DNA of 64,000 nucleotides from Actinomycetota bacterium (GTDB lineage: Bacteria; Actinomycetota; Actinomycetes; S36-B12; CAIYMF01): contig JAIUOK010000004.1 in the NCBI GenBank assembly GCA_020161245.1, positions 62,001 to 126,000 on the forward strand, read 5' to 3'. Made by a program: the position numbers and the translations under genes. Under the pieces are notes generated by a model, which had not been told where the DNA came from, did no database searches, and saw only the letters and a list, made by a program, of their open reading frames with translations. Of the stretch, positions 16,469 through 25,685 are shown piece after piece; within the stretch, counting starts at the first letter, position 1, and each line of letters begins with the position of its first letter.

Positions 16469-17947
16469 CTAGCCAGCCGCCTCAGCGGGCTCGGCCGGCT
16501 CGAAGGACACCTCGCGCCGGGCGACGTCGACGCCGACGAGCCGCAGCCGCACCCGGCGGCCCAGCCCGAGCCCGCCGCCGCGCACATGGGTTCGCACGGC
16601 CGGCCAGTGCAGCTGCACCACGTCGTGGTCCTTGCGCTCGTCGACCACGACGGCCTGGTACTCCTCGCCGATGTGCGGCTCGAGGATCACCGCCTCGACG
16701 AGGTCGACGCAGGCGCGGTCGAGGGCGCGGGCCCGCTGCTCGGCGCCGCGCATCTCGTCCGGCAGCGCAGGCAGGGCGTCGAGCACCCACGATGGCACCG
16801 GCTCGCCCGACGCCACCGACAGGCACACCTCGGCCGCGTAGCGGTCGACGAGCCGCCGCAGCGGCGCGGTGACGTGGGTGTAGGGCGCCGCGACGGCGGC
16901 GTGGCGCAGCACGTCGGGCGCGTCGTCGTCGACCGGCCGCTCGACCACCGTGTAGCCGGCGGAGCGCAGCAGGATGGTGACGAGGTTGAGGAAGGCCGCG
17001 TGGGCGGGCGGGCGCGGATCGAGAGCGCGCACCAGCTCGGCGTAGGAGACCTCGCGAGGCCAGTCGATGCCGAGGCCCGCCGCCGTGCGGCGCAGGGACT
17101 CGTAGTCGGCCTCGGACGCGGCCGGCATCGTGCGCACGATGCCGACACCGGCGTCGAGCATGAGCCGTGCCGCGCACATGCCGGTGAGCAGCGAGATCTG
17201 GGCGTTCCACGACTCCACCGGATGCGGGGCCCGCATCGCGAGCCGGAAGCCGGGGCCGTCGGCCTCGATCTCCTGGTCGGGCACGACGACGTCGATGCCG
17301 CCGCGCTCCACCTCGAGGTCGCGGCGCAGAATTCCGACCTCCCGCAGCAGCTGGAGCGGCTCGGGGGCGGTGCCGTCGTCGAGCGCGTGCTGGACCTGCC
17401 CGTAGTCGAGCTGGGCGGTGCTGCGGACGAGCGCCCGCTCGACGTCCACCTCGACCGGGCGGCCGCCGCTGTCGAGGTCGATCCTCCAGAGGACGGCGGG
17501 CCGCACCTGGTCGGGCAGGAGGCTCGCAGCCCCTTCGCTGAGCACGGCCGGATGCAGCGGGGTGCGGAGGTCAGGGCTGTAGAGCGTGACGCCTCGGCGA
17601 TGGGCCTCGACGTCGACGGCTCCGCCCGGCCGGACGAAGGCCGCGACGTCGGCGATGGCGTAGAGCACCCGGTAGCCCGTGCCCGAGCGGGCGATGTGCA
17701 CCGCCTGGTCGAGATCGGTCGAGCCGGCGGGATCGATGGTCACGAAGGCGACCTCGGTGGCGTCGCGCCGCGGCCGCCCGTCGGGGGCGAGGGCCTCGGC
17801 GGCACCGGACCGCGCCGACTCCTCCGCCTCGGCGAGGACGTCGTCGGGGAACGAGCGCGGCACGTCCTGCTCGTCGCGCACCGCCTGGAAGCCCGCGCGC
17901 AGCAGATCGCCCTGGCGGGTCTGGGCGCGCAGCCACCGGCGGGTCAC
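16469..17947 (-). CDS. RNB-domain 3'-5' exoribonuclease (RNase II/R family)
   Basis: A 492-residue exoribonuclease. The RNB catalytic domain covers about residues 55-390, with the signature IDPAGSTDLDQAVHI supplying the acidic metal ligands and the later Y.HVTAPLRRLVDRYA motif. It is shorter than classical RNase R or RNase II: the N-terminal cold-shock domains are missing and the C-terminal S1-like part is minimal, as in a conserved actinobacterial subgroup. It degrades RNA processively from the 3' end (family knowledge). TAGGTT stands 6 nt before the GTG at 17947 (leaderless). It is divergent from yaaA. Confidence 0.92.
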   Translation of the reverse strand: MTRRWLRAQTRQGDLLRAGFQAVRDEQDVPRSFPDDVLAEAEESARSGAAEALAPDGRPRRDATEVAFVTIDPAGSTDLDQAVHIARSGTGYRVLYAIADVAAFVRPGGAVDVEAHRRGVTLYSPDLRTPLHPAVLSEGAASLLPDQVRPAVLWRIDLDSGGRPVEVDVERALVRSTAQLDYGQVQHALDDGTAPEPLQLLREVGILRRDLEVERGGIDVVVPDQEIEADGPGFRLAMRAPHPVESWNAQISLLTGMCAARLMLDAGVGIVRTMPAASEADYESLRRTAAGLGIDWPREVSYAELVRALDPRPPAHAAFLNLVTILLRSAGYTVVERPVDDDAPDVLRHAAVAAPYTHVTAPLRRLVDRYAAEVCLSVASGEPVPSWVLDALPALPDEMRGAEQRARALDRACVDLVEAVILEPHIGEEYQAVVVDERKDHDVVQLHWPAVRTHVRGGGLGLGRRVRLRLVGVDVARREVSFEPAEPAEAAG

Positions 17948-18050
17948 CTGTGCAACCTACGTGGCGGCGGCGGATGCGGCAGCCGCTCGCGGACGGGGAC
18001 TGCGGCTCCCCGGCTCTGCGCTGCGCCGCGACGTGGGCGAGGATCTGTCC

Positions 18051-18839
18051 GTGCTCGTGCTGCTGCCGCCCTCCGAGGGCAAGACGCCGCCCCGCCGGGG
18101 CGCCGCCCTCGACCTGGCGTCGCTGTCGTTCCCGTCGCTGACGTCGACGCGCGAGACGGTGCTCGACGCGCTCGTCGACCTCGCGACCCGGTCGCCCGAG
18201 AGGGCCCGCGCGGTGCTCGGCCTGTCGGAGCGGCAGACCGACGAGCTCGACCGCGACGCACGTCTCCTCGACGAGCCGTGCGCCCCGGCGAGCCGCATCT
18301 ACACCGGGGTCCTCTACGACGCGCTCGGACTGTCGAGCCTCGACGCCGCTGCCAAGCGCCGTGCGGGCCGCAGCGTGGTGGTGCAGAGCGCGCTGTTCGG
18401 AGCCGTCCGCCTGGGCGACCGGATCCCGGCGTACCGGCTGTCCGGCCAGTCGGTGATCCCCTCGGTAGGGCCGCTCGCCGCCCGTTGGCGCGACCCCCTC
18501 GCGGCCGCCATGACGGAGGCCGCCGGCCGCGGTCTCGTCGTCGACCTGAGGTCGGGCGCGTACGCCGCGCTCTGGAAGCCGACCGGCGACGTCGCCGGGC
18601 GCACGGTCGCGGTGCGCGTGCTGCAGGAGATGCCCGACGGCAGCCGTGCTGTGGTCAGCCACTTCAACAAGGCCACCAAGGGCCGCCTGCTGCGCCAGTG
18701 GCTGCTCGACGGCGCCGATCCGCGCGACGTCGACGAGCTGGCAGAAGCGTGCGAGAAGGCCGGGGTCGTCGCCGAGCCCGGGCCGCGCCCCAAGGCCGGC
18801 GCCGTCCACCGCCTCGACGTCGTGGTGCCCGACCTGTGA
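18051..18839 (+). CDS. yaaA: YaaA-family peroxide stress protein
   Basis: A 262-residue YaaA (DUF328) protein. It opens with LVLLPPSEGKT, has the DLRSGAYAALWKP motif (usually DLRSG.Y..LW) and a conserved SHFNKATKGRL segment near residue 205. In E. coli YaaA lowers free iron during peroxide stress, and the fold binds DNA through a helix-hairpin-helix. The GTG at 18051 follows GAGGA by 8 nt. The C-terminal extension (RPKAGAVHRLDVV) is typical of actinobacterial members. A membrane transporter gene follows after 25 nt. Confidence 0.88.
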   Translation: MLVLLPPSEGKTPPRRGAALDLASLSFPSLTSTRETVLDALVDLATRSPERARAVLGLSERQTDELDRDARLLDEPCAPASRIYTGVLYDALGLSSLDAAAKRRAGRSVVVQSALFGAVRLGDRIPAYRLSGQSVIPSVGPLAARWRDPLAAAMTEAAGRGLVVDLRSGAYAALWKPTGDVAGRTVAVRVLQEMPDGSRAVVSHFNKATKGRLLRQWLLDGADPRDVDELAEACEKAGVVAEPGPRPKAGAVHRLDVVVPDL

Positions 18840-18864
18840 CGGCGTCGTCCGGGGGGACGACGTG

Positions 18865-20004
18865 ATGTGGAAGGGCGCCGGGATCCTCGGCGCGCTCGTG
18901 GTGCTCGTCGGCGCCGTGCCGCTCACGACCGCGCGCGACGTGGTCGTGCGGCTCGCCCCGATCCTGCTGTTCCTCGTGGCCGTCACCGTCCTGGCCGAGC
19001 TCGCCGACGAGGCGGGGGTCTTCGACGTCGCCGCCCGCGAGTGCGCCCGCTGGGCGCGCGGGTCGACGCTGCTGCTGTGGCTGCTCGTCGTCGTGCTGGC
19101 GACCCTCGCCACCGTGTTCCTCAGCCTCGACACCACGGCCGTGCTGCTCACGCCGGTCGTGCTCGCGCTCGCGCAGCAGCTCGGCATCGCAGCCCTCCCC
19201 TTCGCGATGACGACGGTGTGGCTGGCCAACACCGCGTCGATGCTGCTCCCGGTGTCGAACCTGACGAACCTGCTCGCGCAGGACCGCCTCGGCCTGAGCA
19301 CCCTCGGCTTCGCCGCCATCGCCTGGCCCGCGGCGCTCGTCGCCGTCGTGGTCACCGCGGTGGTGCTGCTCGTGCGCTACCGCCGCTCCCTGCGCGGCCG
19401 GTACGACGTCCCCGAGGTGCCGCACGTGAGCGATCCCGTGCTGCTGCGCGTCGCCGCGGCCTGCTGCCTCCTCCTCGGCCCCCTCGCCGTCGCCGGCGTG
19501 CCTGTCGCGTCGGTGGCGACCGCACTGGCCGCCGTGCTCGTCGTCGCCTTCCTCGTGCGTCGACGCGGGTCCCTGCGCTGGTCGCTCGTTCCCGGCCATC
19601 TCGTGGTCATGGTGGTCGGGCTGTTCCTCGTGGTCGCGGCGCTGCAGGCGCGCGGGCTCACCGACCTGCTCGTCGGGCTCACGGGCACCGGCGACGGGCT
19701 CGCCGGGCTGCTCCGGCATGCCGGCGTCGCCACGGTGTCGGCGAACGTCGTCAACAACCTTCCGGCCTACGCCGCGCTCGAGCCGACCGCCGACGGCACC
19801 CTCCCCGTCTTCGCGCTCCTCGTCGGCGTCAACTGCGGGCCGCTCGTCCTGCTGTGGGGATCGCTCGCCACGCTGCTGTGGCGCGAGCGGTGCACCGCGC
19901 GCGGGCTCCACGTGCCGTGGCAGCACTTCGCCGGCGTGGGGCTCGTCGGGGTGCCGCTGGTCGTGGTGGCCTCGACGGCGGCGCTCGCACTGGCAGGCGG
20001 GTGA
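18865..20004 (+). CDS. ArsB/NhaD-like (SLC13-type) membrane permease
   Basis: A 379-residue integral membrane protein with about 11 hydrophobic helices. Paired signature loops, LSLDTTAVLLTPVVLA in the first half and SANVVNNLPAYAAL in the second, mark the ion transporter superfamily that includes ArsB arsenite pumps, NhaD and SLC13 carriers; VNNLPA is characteristic. Arsenical efflux is one possibility, but no ars regulator or reductase is nearby, so anion or organic acid transport is equally possible. The start is ATG 18865 (or GTG 18862) behind GGGGGGA. It follows yaaA closely on the same strand. Confidence 0.85.
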   Translation: MWKGAGILGALVVLVGAVPLTTARDVVVRLAPILLFLVAVTVLAELADEAGVFDVAARECARWARGSTLLLWLLVVVLATLATVFLSLDTTAVLLTPVVLALAQQLGIAALPFAMTTVWLANTASMLLPVSNLTNLLAQDRLGLSTLGFAAIAWPAALVAVVVTAVVLLVRYRRSLRGRYDVPEVPHVSDPVLLRVAAACCLLLGPLAVAGVPVASVATALAAVLVVAFLVRRRGSLRWSLVPGHLVVMVVGLFLVVAALQARGLTDLLVGLTGTGDGLAGLLRHAGVATVSANVVNNLPAYAALEPTADGTLPVFALLVGVNCGPLVLLWGSLATLLWRERCTARGLHVPWQHFAGVGLVGVPLVVVASTAALALAGG

Positions 20005-20080
20005 CCGCGACCGGTCCCGCGTCGCCACCGCCGGAACGACGGCCTAGCCTCCCCGTCGGGGGCTGGACGGAGGAGGAGCA

Positions 20081-20860
20081 GTGCTGCGACGGGGGATGCG
20101 GGGGCGCGATCTGCGACGCCTGCGCGACATGGTCGAGGGCAGCCGCCGGGTGCTCGTCCTCACCGGCGCCGGGGTGAGCCGTGCGTCGGGACTGCCGACG
20201 TACCGCGGCAGCGGCGGCATCTACGAGAACGCCGACATCGAGGCGCTGCACCATGCCGAGGGCCTGCCAGGCACGCTGCCGGCCCTGTGGGCGTTCTGGG
20301 GGCCGCGGCGCGCCACGATCGGCGACGCCGCGCCCAACGCCGCGCATCGGGCGATCGCGGCGTTCCAGGCGGAGTCTCGCGCCTCCGGGCGCGAGGTGAC
20401 GCTGGCGACGCAGAACGTCGACGACCTCCACGAGCGCGGCGGCAGCACGCAGGTCGCGCACCTGCACGGCAGCCTGTTCCGCACCCGCTGCTCCGATCCG
20501 TCGTGCTCCTACGGGGTCCGCGACGACAGCACCCCCTACGCCGAGCCGCCGCTGTGCCCGGAGTGCCGCAGCACCTACCTCCGCCCCGCCGTCGTGCTCT
20601 TCGGCGAGCCGCTCGACGTCGGCGCCCAGCACACGGCGCGGCGTGCGGTCCGCGACTGCGACCTGCTGATCGCGGCGGGGACCTCCGGCGAGGTCAGCAC
20701 CGCGGCGATGCTCATCCGGTACGCATCCGATGTCGGGGCGCTGCTCATGGCGGTCGACCCGGCGGAGTCGGTGCTGCCGCAGTTCGACGTCCACGTACCG
20801 ATGCCGGCCGAGGTCGCGCTCCCCCAGCTGCTGCCGGGTCAGCAGGTCGCGAAGCGGTAG
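20081..20860 (+). CDS. sirtuin (NAD-dependent protein deacylase, Sir2 family)
   Basis: A 259-residue Sir2 enzyme that removes acyl groups from lysines with NAD+. Motifs in order: GAGVSRASGLPTYRG (NAD site), TQNVDDLHERGG, catalytic His in HLHGSLF, a zinc knuckle CSDPSC...CPEC, then FGEP and GTSGEVSTAA. All expected residues are present. GGAGGAGGAG ends 3 nt before the GTG at 20081; a TAGCCT box at 20044-20049 may be its -10. The 3' end overlaps the convergent gene by 22 bp. Confidence 0.93.
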   Translation: MLRRGMRGRDLRRLRDMVEGSRRVLVLTGAGVSRASGLPTYRGSGGIYENADIEALHHAEGLPGTLPALWAFWGPRRATIGDAAPNAAHRAIAAFQAESRASGREVTLATQNVDDLHERGGSTQVAHLHGSLFRTRCSDPSCSYGVRDDSTPYAEPPLCPECRSTYLRPAVVLFGEPLDVGAQHTARRAVRDCDLLIAAGTSGEVSTAAMLIRYASDVGALLMAVDPAESVLPQFDVHVPMPAEVALPQLLPGQQVAKR

Positions 20861-21687
20861 CCCGTCCTGCCGCGCGGCAGCAGGTCGCGGTCGCGCAGCA
20901 CGATCGAGATCGTCCGTCCGCGGGCCGAGCAGGCACGCCGGAACCCGGCCCAGCCGCCGTTGTCGGTGTACTCGATCTCGACGACGTGGCGGCCGTAGAC
21001 GCCGGTGAACCGGCCGCACTCGCCGAAGGCCTGGCACTCCTCGACCACGGCGAAGTCGAAACCGGTCGAGGCCCGCAGGGCGAGCATGCCGACGTCGTTC
21101 TTCTGCGCCACCGCCAGCCCGCGGGAATGGCCGAGCCGGACGATCTCGGCCGCCAGGGCGGCGTTCTGCGCGCGGGTGAGCCGCCCGCCCGACCGGGTCC
21201 AGGAGTCGAGGTTGTCGGGCTCGACCGCACGGAAGCCCTTGTCCGCACAGCGCGACACCCACCGCGACACGATCGCGGCGATGCCCGCCCGCTTCGCCGC
21301 CGTGCGCGTGTCGAGCAGCATCTCGTCGGGCCAGCCCGGGTCCACGACCGGGCGCCCCGAGGAGCCGCGCAGCACGAGGTCCGGATGACGGGTCAGCCAC
21401 CAGGTGCGGTAGCCCGGCTGGGTCTGGAAGGCGTTGACGTAGCAGATCGAGTAGACGCCGGGCGCCGGCCGGTCGGTGACGTCGCGCGTCACGAGCCGGA
21501 CTCCCGGCGGCACCGTGTACCCGCCGCCCAGCTGGTAGTCCACGGGTGCGTCGACAGGCGGCAGCACCGCAGCGCCGGCCGCCGTCCGCTCCTCCGGCGA
21601 CGGGGCGCCCTGGGCCGGGGCCGCCGGCACGGCGACCGCCGTGAGCGCGGCGATCAGCACCGCCGTTGCCGTCCTGCCCGGTCGCAC
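20839..21687 (-). CDS. secreted GH114-like (endo-alpha-1,4-polygalactosaminidase family) protein
   Basis: A 282-residue exported protein with a signal peptide (residues 1-29) and a TIM-barrel domain resembling glycoside hydrolase family 114 / DUF297: VYSICYVNAFQTQPG, VVDPGWPDEMLLDTR, a KGFRAVEPDNLDSW segment with the acidic residues expected at strand ends, and VVEECQAFGEC. Family members cleave galactosamine-containing polysaccharides such as Pel-like exopolymers. The GTG at 21687 is preferred because the hydrophobic signal starts right after it. It ends inside the convergent sirtuin gene. Confidence 0.8.
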   Translation of the reverse strand: MRPGRTATAVLIAALTAVAVPAAPAQGAPSPEERTAAGAAVLPPVDAPVDYQLGGGYTVPPGVRLVTRDVTDRPAPGVYSICYVNAFQTQPGYRTWWLTRHPDLVLRGSSGRPVVDPGWPDEMLLDTRTAAKRAGIAAIVSRWVSRCADKGFRAVEPDNLDSWTRSGGRLTRAQNAALAAEIVRLGHSRGLAVAQKNDVGMLALRASTGFDFAVVEECQAFGECGRFTGVYGRHVVEIEYTDNGGWAGFRRACSARGRTISIVLRDRDLLPRGRTGYRFATC

Positions 21688-21764
21688 CCGCCCATCGTGG
21701 ACCCGCGGACGCGCGCCGCGCGTCCGCGTTCGACCGGACGGCGCAGCGCCGCCGCGGACGGAGG

Positions 21765-22730
21765 TCAGACCGTGACGGCCGACATCTCGGCGAGGGCGGT
21801 GATGACGGCGGCGTGGTCGAGCACGACGCCGTCGTCGTAGCGGCGCATGCCGCGCGAGAGCAGCCCCGTGCCGGGGTCGCGCGCCTCGTCGACCACGCGC
21901 CTGGCCCAGGCCTCGGCGTAGGCCCGACGGCGCAGGCGGCCTTCCGCAGACGGCAGACGTACGAGCTCGCGCACGAGGACCGCGTCGAACGCGGCCGGGT
22001 GCTCCCACAGGGCCTCCAGCGGGAACGCGGCCATGGTGCGGTCGGCCGCATCAATTGCCTCGCCATGCCGCCCGAGCGCGCCGAGCAGGCCGACGAGCAG
22101 CCCCTGGTTGTAGGCGTGCACGGTCGGATCGACCGAGCCGTCGGGCCGCAGGTGGTCGCCCACGAGTCCGGCGTCGCCGCGCATCGAGAGCAGCAGGTCG
22201 GCGCACGACGCCGCGAGACCGTCGGCCGGCCCGCCGTCGCCGCGCCACCGTGCCGCTGCCAGGCCCACGGCACCGGTCGAGCAGGCGTGCAGCGTCGGCG
22301 AGCCCTCGACCCAGCGGATGCCGGTGCCGCGCCCGGGCACGTCCACCGCACCGGTGCGCAGGAAGCCCCAGGCCCGCCGCGCGAGCCGCATCGCAGGGTC
22401 GTCGCCGAGGTCGAGCAGGGCCAGCACCACCCAGGCGTCGTCGTCGTAGTAGCGGCGCCGTGCGCCCGGACGCTCGGCCCACCCGTCGCCCCAGCGGTAG
22501 GCCTCCAGCATCCTGAGAAGCCTTGCGGCAGAGGCGGAACCGGGACCGTCGACGAGGACTCCCGCATGCAGTACCTGCGAGAACGGCCACAGCGCGGTGC
22601 GGCGCAGAGCGCGCGGCTCGTACACGCCGGCCGGCGGCAGGCGCCGGACGCACCGGCGCTGCAGGGCCGCCCACTCGTGGCGCGCCTGGTCCGCCCACGC
22701 GAGCGGGCCCGGCGCCGGGCCAGCGGTCAC
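21765..22730 (-). CDS. GH76-like (alpha-1,6-mannanase family) intracellular protein
   Basis: A 321-residue alpha-helical protein with an (alpha/alpha)6-barrel feel. RRYYDDDAWVVLALLDLGD near residue 100 matches the YYDDNAW motif with paired catalytic Asp of glycoside hydrolase family 76, and YNQGLLVGLLGALG and YDDGVVLDHAAVI fit later repeats. No signal peptide is seen, which is odd for a mannan-cleaving enzyme; it may act on cytosolic glycans or be a divergent member. Its GTG at 22730 overlaps the stop of the RNase H/phosphatase gene (GTGA), so the two are translationally coupled. Confidence 0.75.
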   Translation of the reverse strand: MTAGPAPGPLAWADQARHEWAALQRRCVRRLPPAGVYEPRALRRTALWPFSQVLHAGVLVDGPGSASAARLLRMLEAYRWGDGWAERPGARRRYYDDDAWVVLALLDLGDDPAMRLARRAWGFLRTGAVDVPGRGTGIRWVEGSPTLHACSTGAVGLAAARWRGDGGPADGLAASCADLLLSMRGDAGLVGDHLRPDGSVDPTVHAYNQGLLVGLLGALGRHGEAIDAADRTMAAFPLEALWEHPAAFDAVLVRELVRLPSAEGRLRRRAYAEAWARRVVDEARDPGTGLLSRGMRRYDDGVVLDHAAVITALAEMSAVTV

Positions 22731-23899
22731 GGAGTCCAGGCGTGGATCAGGCCGGCGAGGTGGCCGGTCTCGGCGAAGCTGCGCATCGAGGCGTTGCCGT
22801 CGGCGTACCAGGTGAGCGTGGTGATCGACGCCGGCGCGAGCTCCATGCGGTTCATCGACGGCAGCGGTGCGTCGAGCGCGTGCGCGGTGAGCGCGCGGAT
22901 CGAGCCGACGTGCGCGGCCACGGCGATGCGCGCCCCGCGGTAGCGGTCGAGCACCTGCTGCAGCGCGGCCCCGACGCGGGAGTGGATGTCGCGCAACGAC
23001 TCGCCGCCGGGCGGCGCGACGTCGGGCGAGCCCAGCCACGCCTCGAGCTCCTTCGGCCAGCGCGTCATGACCTCGGCGAAGGTGGCGCCGTCCCACTCGC
23101 CGAAGCGGCCCTCCTCCAGCCCGTCGACCACAACGGGCTCGAGCCCGAGGGACCGGCCCAGGATCTCGGCCGTCTGGCGGGTGCGCAGCATCGGCGAGCA
23201 CACGAGGACGTCGGCGCCCCCGCGCGCGACGAGCTCGGCAGCTGCGGCGCCGACCTGGGCCCGGCCCTCGTCGACCAGCGGCGGGTCCAGCCGGCCGCCC
23301 GAGCCGGAGAAGCGCCGCTCGAGCGAGTGCTGGGTGACGCCGTGGCGCACGAGCAGGGTGACGGTCGGGGCGCCGATGTCCGGGCCCCAGCCCACGACCG
23401 CGGGCCGCGGGCCGGGCGGGACCGGGTCCTGCTCGGTCTCGGTCTCGTACGCATCGGTGGCCGACCGGCGGATCGTGCCGTCGCGGCCGCGCTCGACGGC
23501 GTCCATGCTCTCGTTGGCGAGCGCGTCGGCGGCCTTGTTGCGCTCGCGCGGCACCCAGGTGAACGAGACGCGCTCGCGCGGCACCACCTCGCGCGCCTGC
23601 AGCGCGAGGCGGCGCAGGGCGTCGTTCTTGATCGCCCAGCGGCCGCTCATCTGCTCGACCACCAGCTTGCTGTCGAGCCGCGCCTCGACGTGCGCATCGG
23701 GGTCGACCTCCATCGCAGCGCGCAGGCCCTCGAGCAGACCGGTGTACTCCGCGACGTTGTTGGTGGTGACGCCGAGATGGCCCGCGAGCTCGACGAGGGC
23801 CTCGCCGGTCGCCTCCTCGCGCACGACCGCGCCGTAGGCGGCGGGCCCGGGGTTGCCGCGCGACCCGCCGTCGGCCTCGACGACGAGGCGCCGGTTCAC
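22727..23899 (-). CDS. bifunctional RNase HI / histidine phosphatase (CobC-like)
   Basis: A 390-residue fusion conserved in actinobacteria (Rv2228c type). Residues 1-140 are an RNase HI domain: VEADGGSRGNPGPAA with Asp10, NNVAEYTGL, ARLDSKLVVEQM and NKAADALAN; it removes RNA from RNA-DNA hybrids. Residues 180-390 are a histidine phosphatase: LLVRHGVTQHS (phosphohistidine), SPMLRTRQTAEI and AAHVGSIRAL, related to alpha-ribazole phosphatase of B12 synthesis. It is flanked by GTGA overlaps on both sides, so it is the middle gene of a tight three-gene operon. Confidence 0.93.
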   Translation of the reverse strand: MNRRLVVEADGGSRGNPGPAAYGAVVREEATGEALVELAGHLGVTTNNVAEYTGLLEGLRAAMEVDPDAHVEARLDSKLVVEQMSGRWAIKNDALRRLALQAREVVPRERVSFTWVPRERNKAADALANESMDAVERGRDGTIRRSATDAYETETEQDPVPPGPRPAVVGWGPDIGAPTVTLLVRHGVTQHSLERRFSGSGGRLDPPLVDEGRAQVGAAAAELVARGGADVLVCSPMLRTRQTAEILGRSLGLEPVVVDGLEEGRFGEWDGATFAEVMTRWPKELEAWLGSPDVAPPGGESLRDIHSRVGAALQQVLDRYRGARIAVAAHVGSIRALTAHALDAPLPSMNRMELAPASITTLTWYADGNASMRSFAETGHLAGLIHAWTP

Positions 23900-24639
23900 A
23901 GACCGGACTCCGGCGTGCGCACCAGGATCCGCCGGCACTCCTCGCACCGCAGCAGGGCGTCGGGAGCGGCGTCGCGGATGCGCACGAGGTCGGTCGGGGT
24001 CAGCTCCATCCGGCACCCCTCGCACCGCCGCTGGTGCAGCGCCGCGGCACCGACTCCGCCGTGGTCGGCGCGCAGCCGGTCGTAGAGCGCGATGAGGTCG
24101 GCGGGGATGTCGGGCACGACGACGGCGCGCTCCTGGCGCACCCATCCTGCGTCCTTGTCGGCGTCGGCCAGGGCCGCGTCGCGCTCGGCGGCGAGGCGGT
24201 CGAGGTCGGCCGCCACGGCGTCGCGCTCGGCGGTCAGCGACGCCAGCGCCGACCGCGCGTCCTCGAGCTTCTCCATGACCTCGAGCTCGGCGTCCTCGAG
24301 GTCGCCCTGCCGGCGTGCCAGCGACTCGATCTCGCGCTGGAGGTTCTCGAGCTCCTTGGCCGAGCCGATGCGGCCGGAGTCGAGCAGCTCCTGGTCCTTG
24401 CGGGCGCGGGCGCGCACCTGCTCGACGTCGGTCTCGGCCTTGGCCATGGCGCGCTCGAGGTCGCTCACCTCGGTCTCGGCGGCGACGACGCGGTCCCGGA
24501 CGGCGTTGACGCGGCCCTCGAGCTCGGCGATCTGCGCGAGCTGCGGCAGGGTGCGGCGACGGTGCTCGATCTGGTCGAGGCGGACGTCGAGCGCCTGGAG
24601 GTCGAGCAGGCGGAGCTGGACTGCGGGCTCGGCGTTCAC
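23896..24639 (-). CDS. coiled-coil zinc-ribbon protein (CT398/C4-type family)
   Basis: A 247-residue protein with a long coiled coil (about residues 30-175, heptads rich in Glu, Leu, Arg) and a C-terminal zinc ribbon with CEGC ... CEEC. It matches the conserved actinobacterial partner of the RNase H/phosphatase gene (Rv2229c type); its role is unproven, perhaps binding nucleic acid or partner proteins. GAGGAG lies about 4 nt before the GTG at 24639. The stop overlaps the next start (GTGA). Confidence 0.9.
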   Translation of the reverse strand: MNAEPAVQLRLLDLQALDVRLDQIEHRRRTLPQLAQIAELEGRVNAVRDRVVAAETEVSDLERAMAKAETDVEQVRARARKDQELLDSGRIGSAKELENLQREIESLARRQGDLEDAELEVMEKLEDARSALASLTAERDAVAADLDRLAAERDAALADADKDAGWVRQERAVVVPDIPADLIALYDRLRADHGGVGAAALHQRRCEGCRMELTPTDLVRIRDAAPDALLRCEECRRILVRTPESGL

Positions 24640-24725
24640 CGGTCTCCTCGATCTTCTCGAATGGCCGTGCTGGTCGGGCTGGTCGGGCTGGTGCCGCAGG
24701 GCAGCGCGGTCGGCCGCCACGCGTC

Positions 24726-25559
24726 CTAGAGCCGCGCCGTCCACGGATCGGTGACGATCCGCGACACGTGGGTGTCCACCGTAACGCCGACGGCGGCCAG
24801 GTCGGGCACGAGCAGGGCCGCAGCCCTCGCCAGCCACGGCCACTCGGAGGCCCAGTGCGAGACGTCGACGATCGCGCAGCCGCCCGCCGACAGGTGGTCG
24901 AGGGCCACGTGGTGCTTGAGATCGGCGGTCACCAGCACGTCGGCGCCCGCGGCGCTGGCCGCATCGAGCAGATCCGAGCCCGAGCCCCCGCAGACCGCGA
25001 CCCGCTCGACCGGGCGGTCGAGGTCGCCGGCGACGCGCACGCCGTGGGCGGTGGCGGGCAGCGCGGAGGCGACGCGCTCCGCGAACGAACGCAGCGACAG
25101 GCCCGGCCCGACGTCGCCGATACGGCCGAGCCCGGCGCCTGCGTCCATCACGGACGGGGCGAGCGGCACGGCAGCCGTGACACCGAGCACCTCCGCCAGG
25201 GCGTCGGAGACGCCGTCGCGCGCCACATCCGCGTTGGTATGCGCGGCGAGCAGCGCGCAGCCGCCTCGGACCAGCCGCTGCACGACGCGGCCGGAGGGCG
25301 TCGTGGCGGCCACCGACGACACCGGCCTCAGGAGCAGCGGGTGGTGGGTGATGAGCAGATCGGCGTCGGCCGCCAGTGCCTCGCCGACCACCTGCTCCAC
25401 AGGGTCGACGGCGAGGTGGATCCGCCGCACCGGGGCGGCAGGGTCGCCGCACACGAGCCCGACGGCGTCCCAGGGCTCTGCACCGGCCGGGTCGTAGCGG
25501 CGGTGGAGGGCGGCCACGACGTCCGCCACGGTGCCGATGCCCTGCGCCCGCTCGTCCAT
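24726..25559 (-). CDS. Nif3-like dinuclear metal centre hexameric protein
   Basis: A 277-residue protein of the Nif3/YbgI family (sometimes annotated GTP cyclohydrolase I type 2). Metal-binding motifs are present: DLLITHHPLLLRPV, LLAAHTNADVARDGV, and DVSHWASEW near the C-terminus. The family forms a toroid with a two-metal site; its physiological role is unsettled. It is upstream of the zinc-ribbon and RNase H genes, as in M. tuberculosis (Rv2230c). TAGAGT 7 nt before the ATG at 25559 suggests a leaderless mRNA. Confidence 0.9.
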   Translation of the reverse strand: MDERAQGIGTVADVVAALHRRYDPAGAEPWDAVGLVCGDPAAPVRRIHLAVDPVEQVVGEALAADADLLITHHPLLLRPVSSVAATTPSGRVVQRLVRGGCALLAAHTNADVARDGVSDALAEVLGVTAAVPLAPSVMDAGAGLGRIGDVGPGLSLRSFAERVASALPATAHGVRVAGDLDRPVERVAVCGGSGSDLLDAASAAGADVLVTADLKHHVALDHLSAGGCAIVDVSHWASEWPWLARAAALLVPDLAAVGVTVDTHVSRIVTDPWTARL

Positions 25560-25685
25560 GCGGGCGACTCTACGAGCAGCGCCGTCACCGCACTGCGGCC
25601 GCCCCGCAGCGGCCGCGACCCTCGTGGAATCTCCGCCGGCGTGGGACCGTTGAAGGACCGAACGGCTCGCGCGGCCCTGGAACAA

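Noticed and set aside
18865-20004. Confident call as an arsenite efflux pump (arsB)
   Set aside because: The fold motifs fit the wider ion transporter superfamily and no arsenic regulator or reductase is adjacent.
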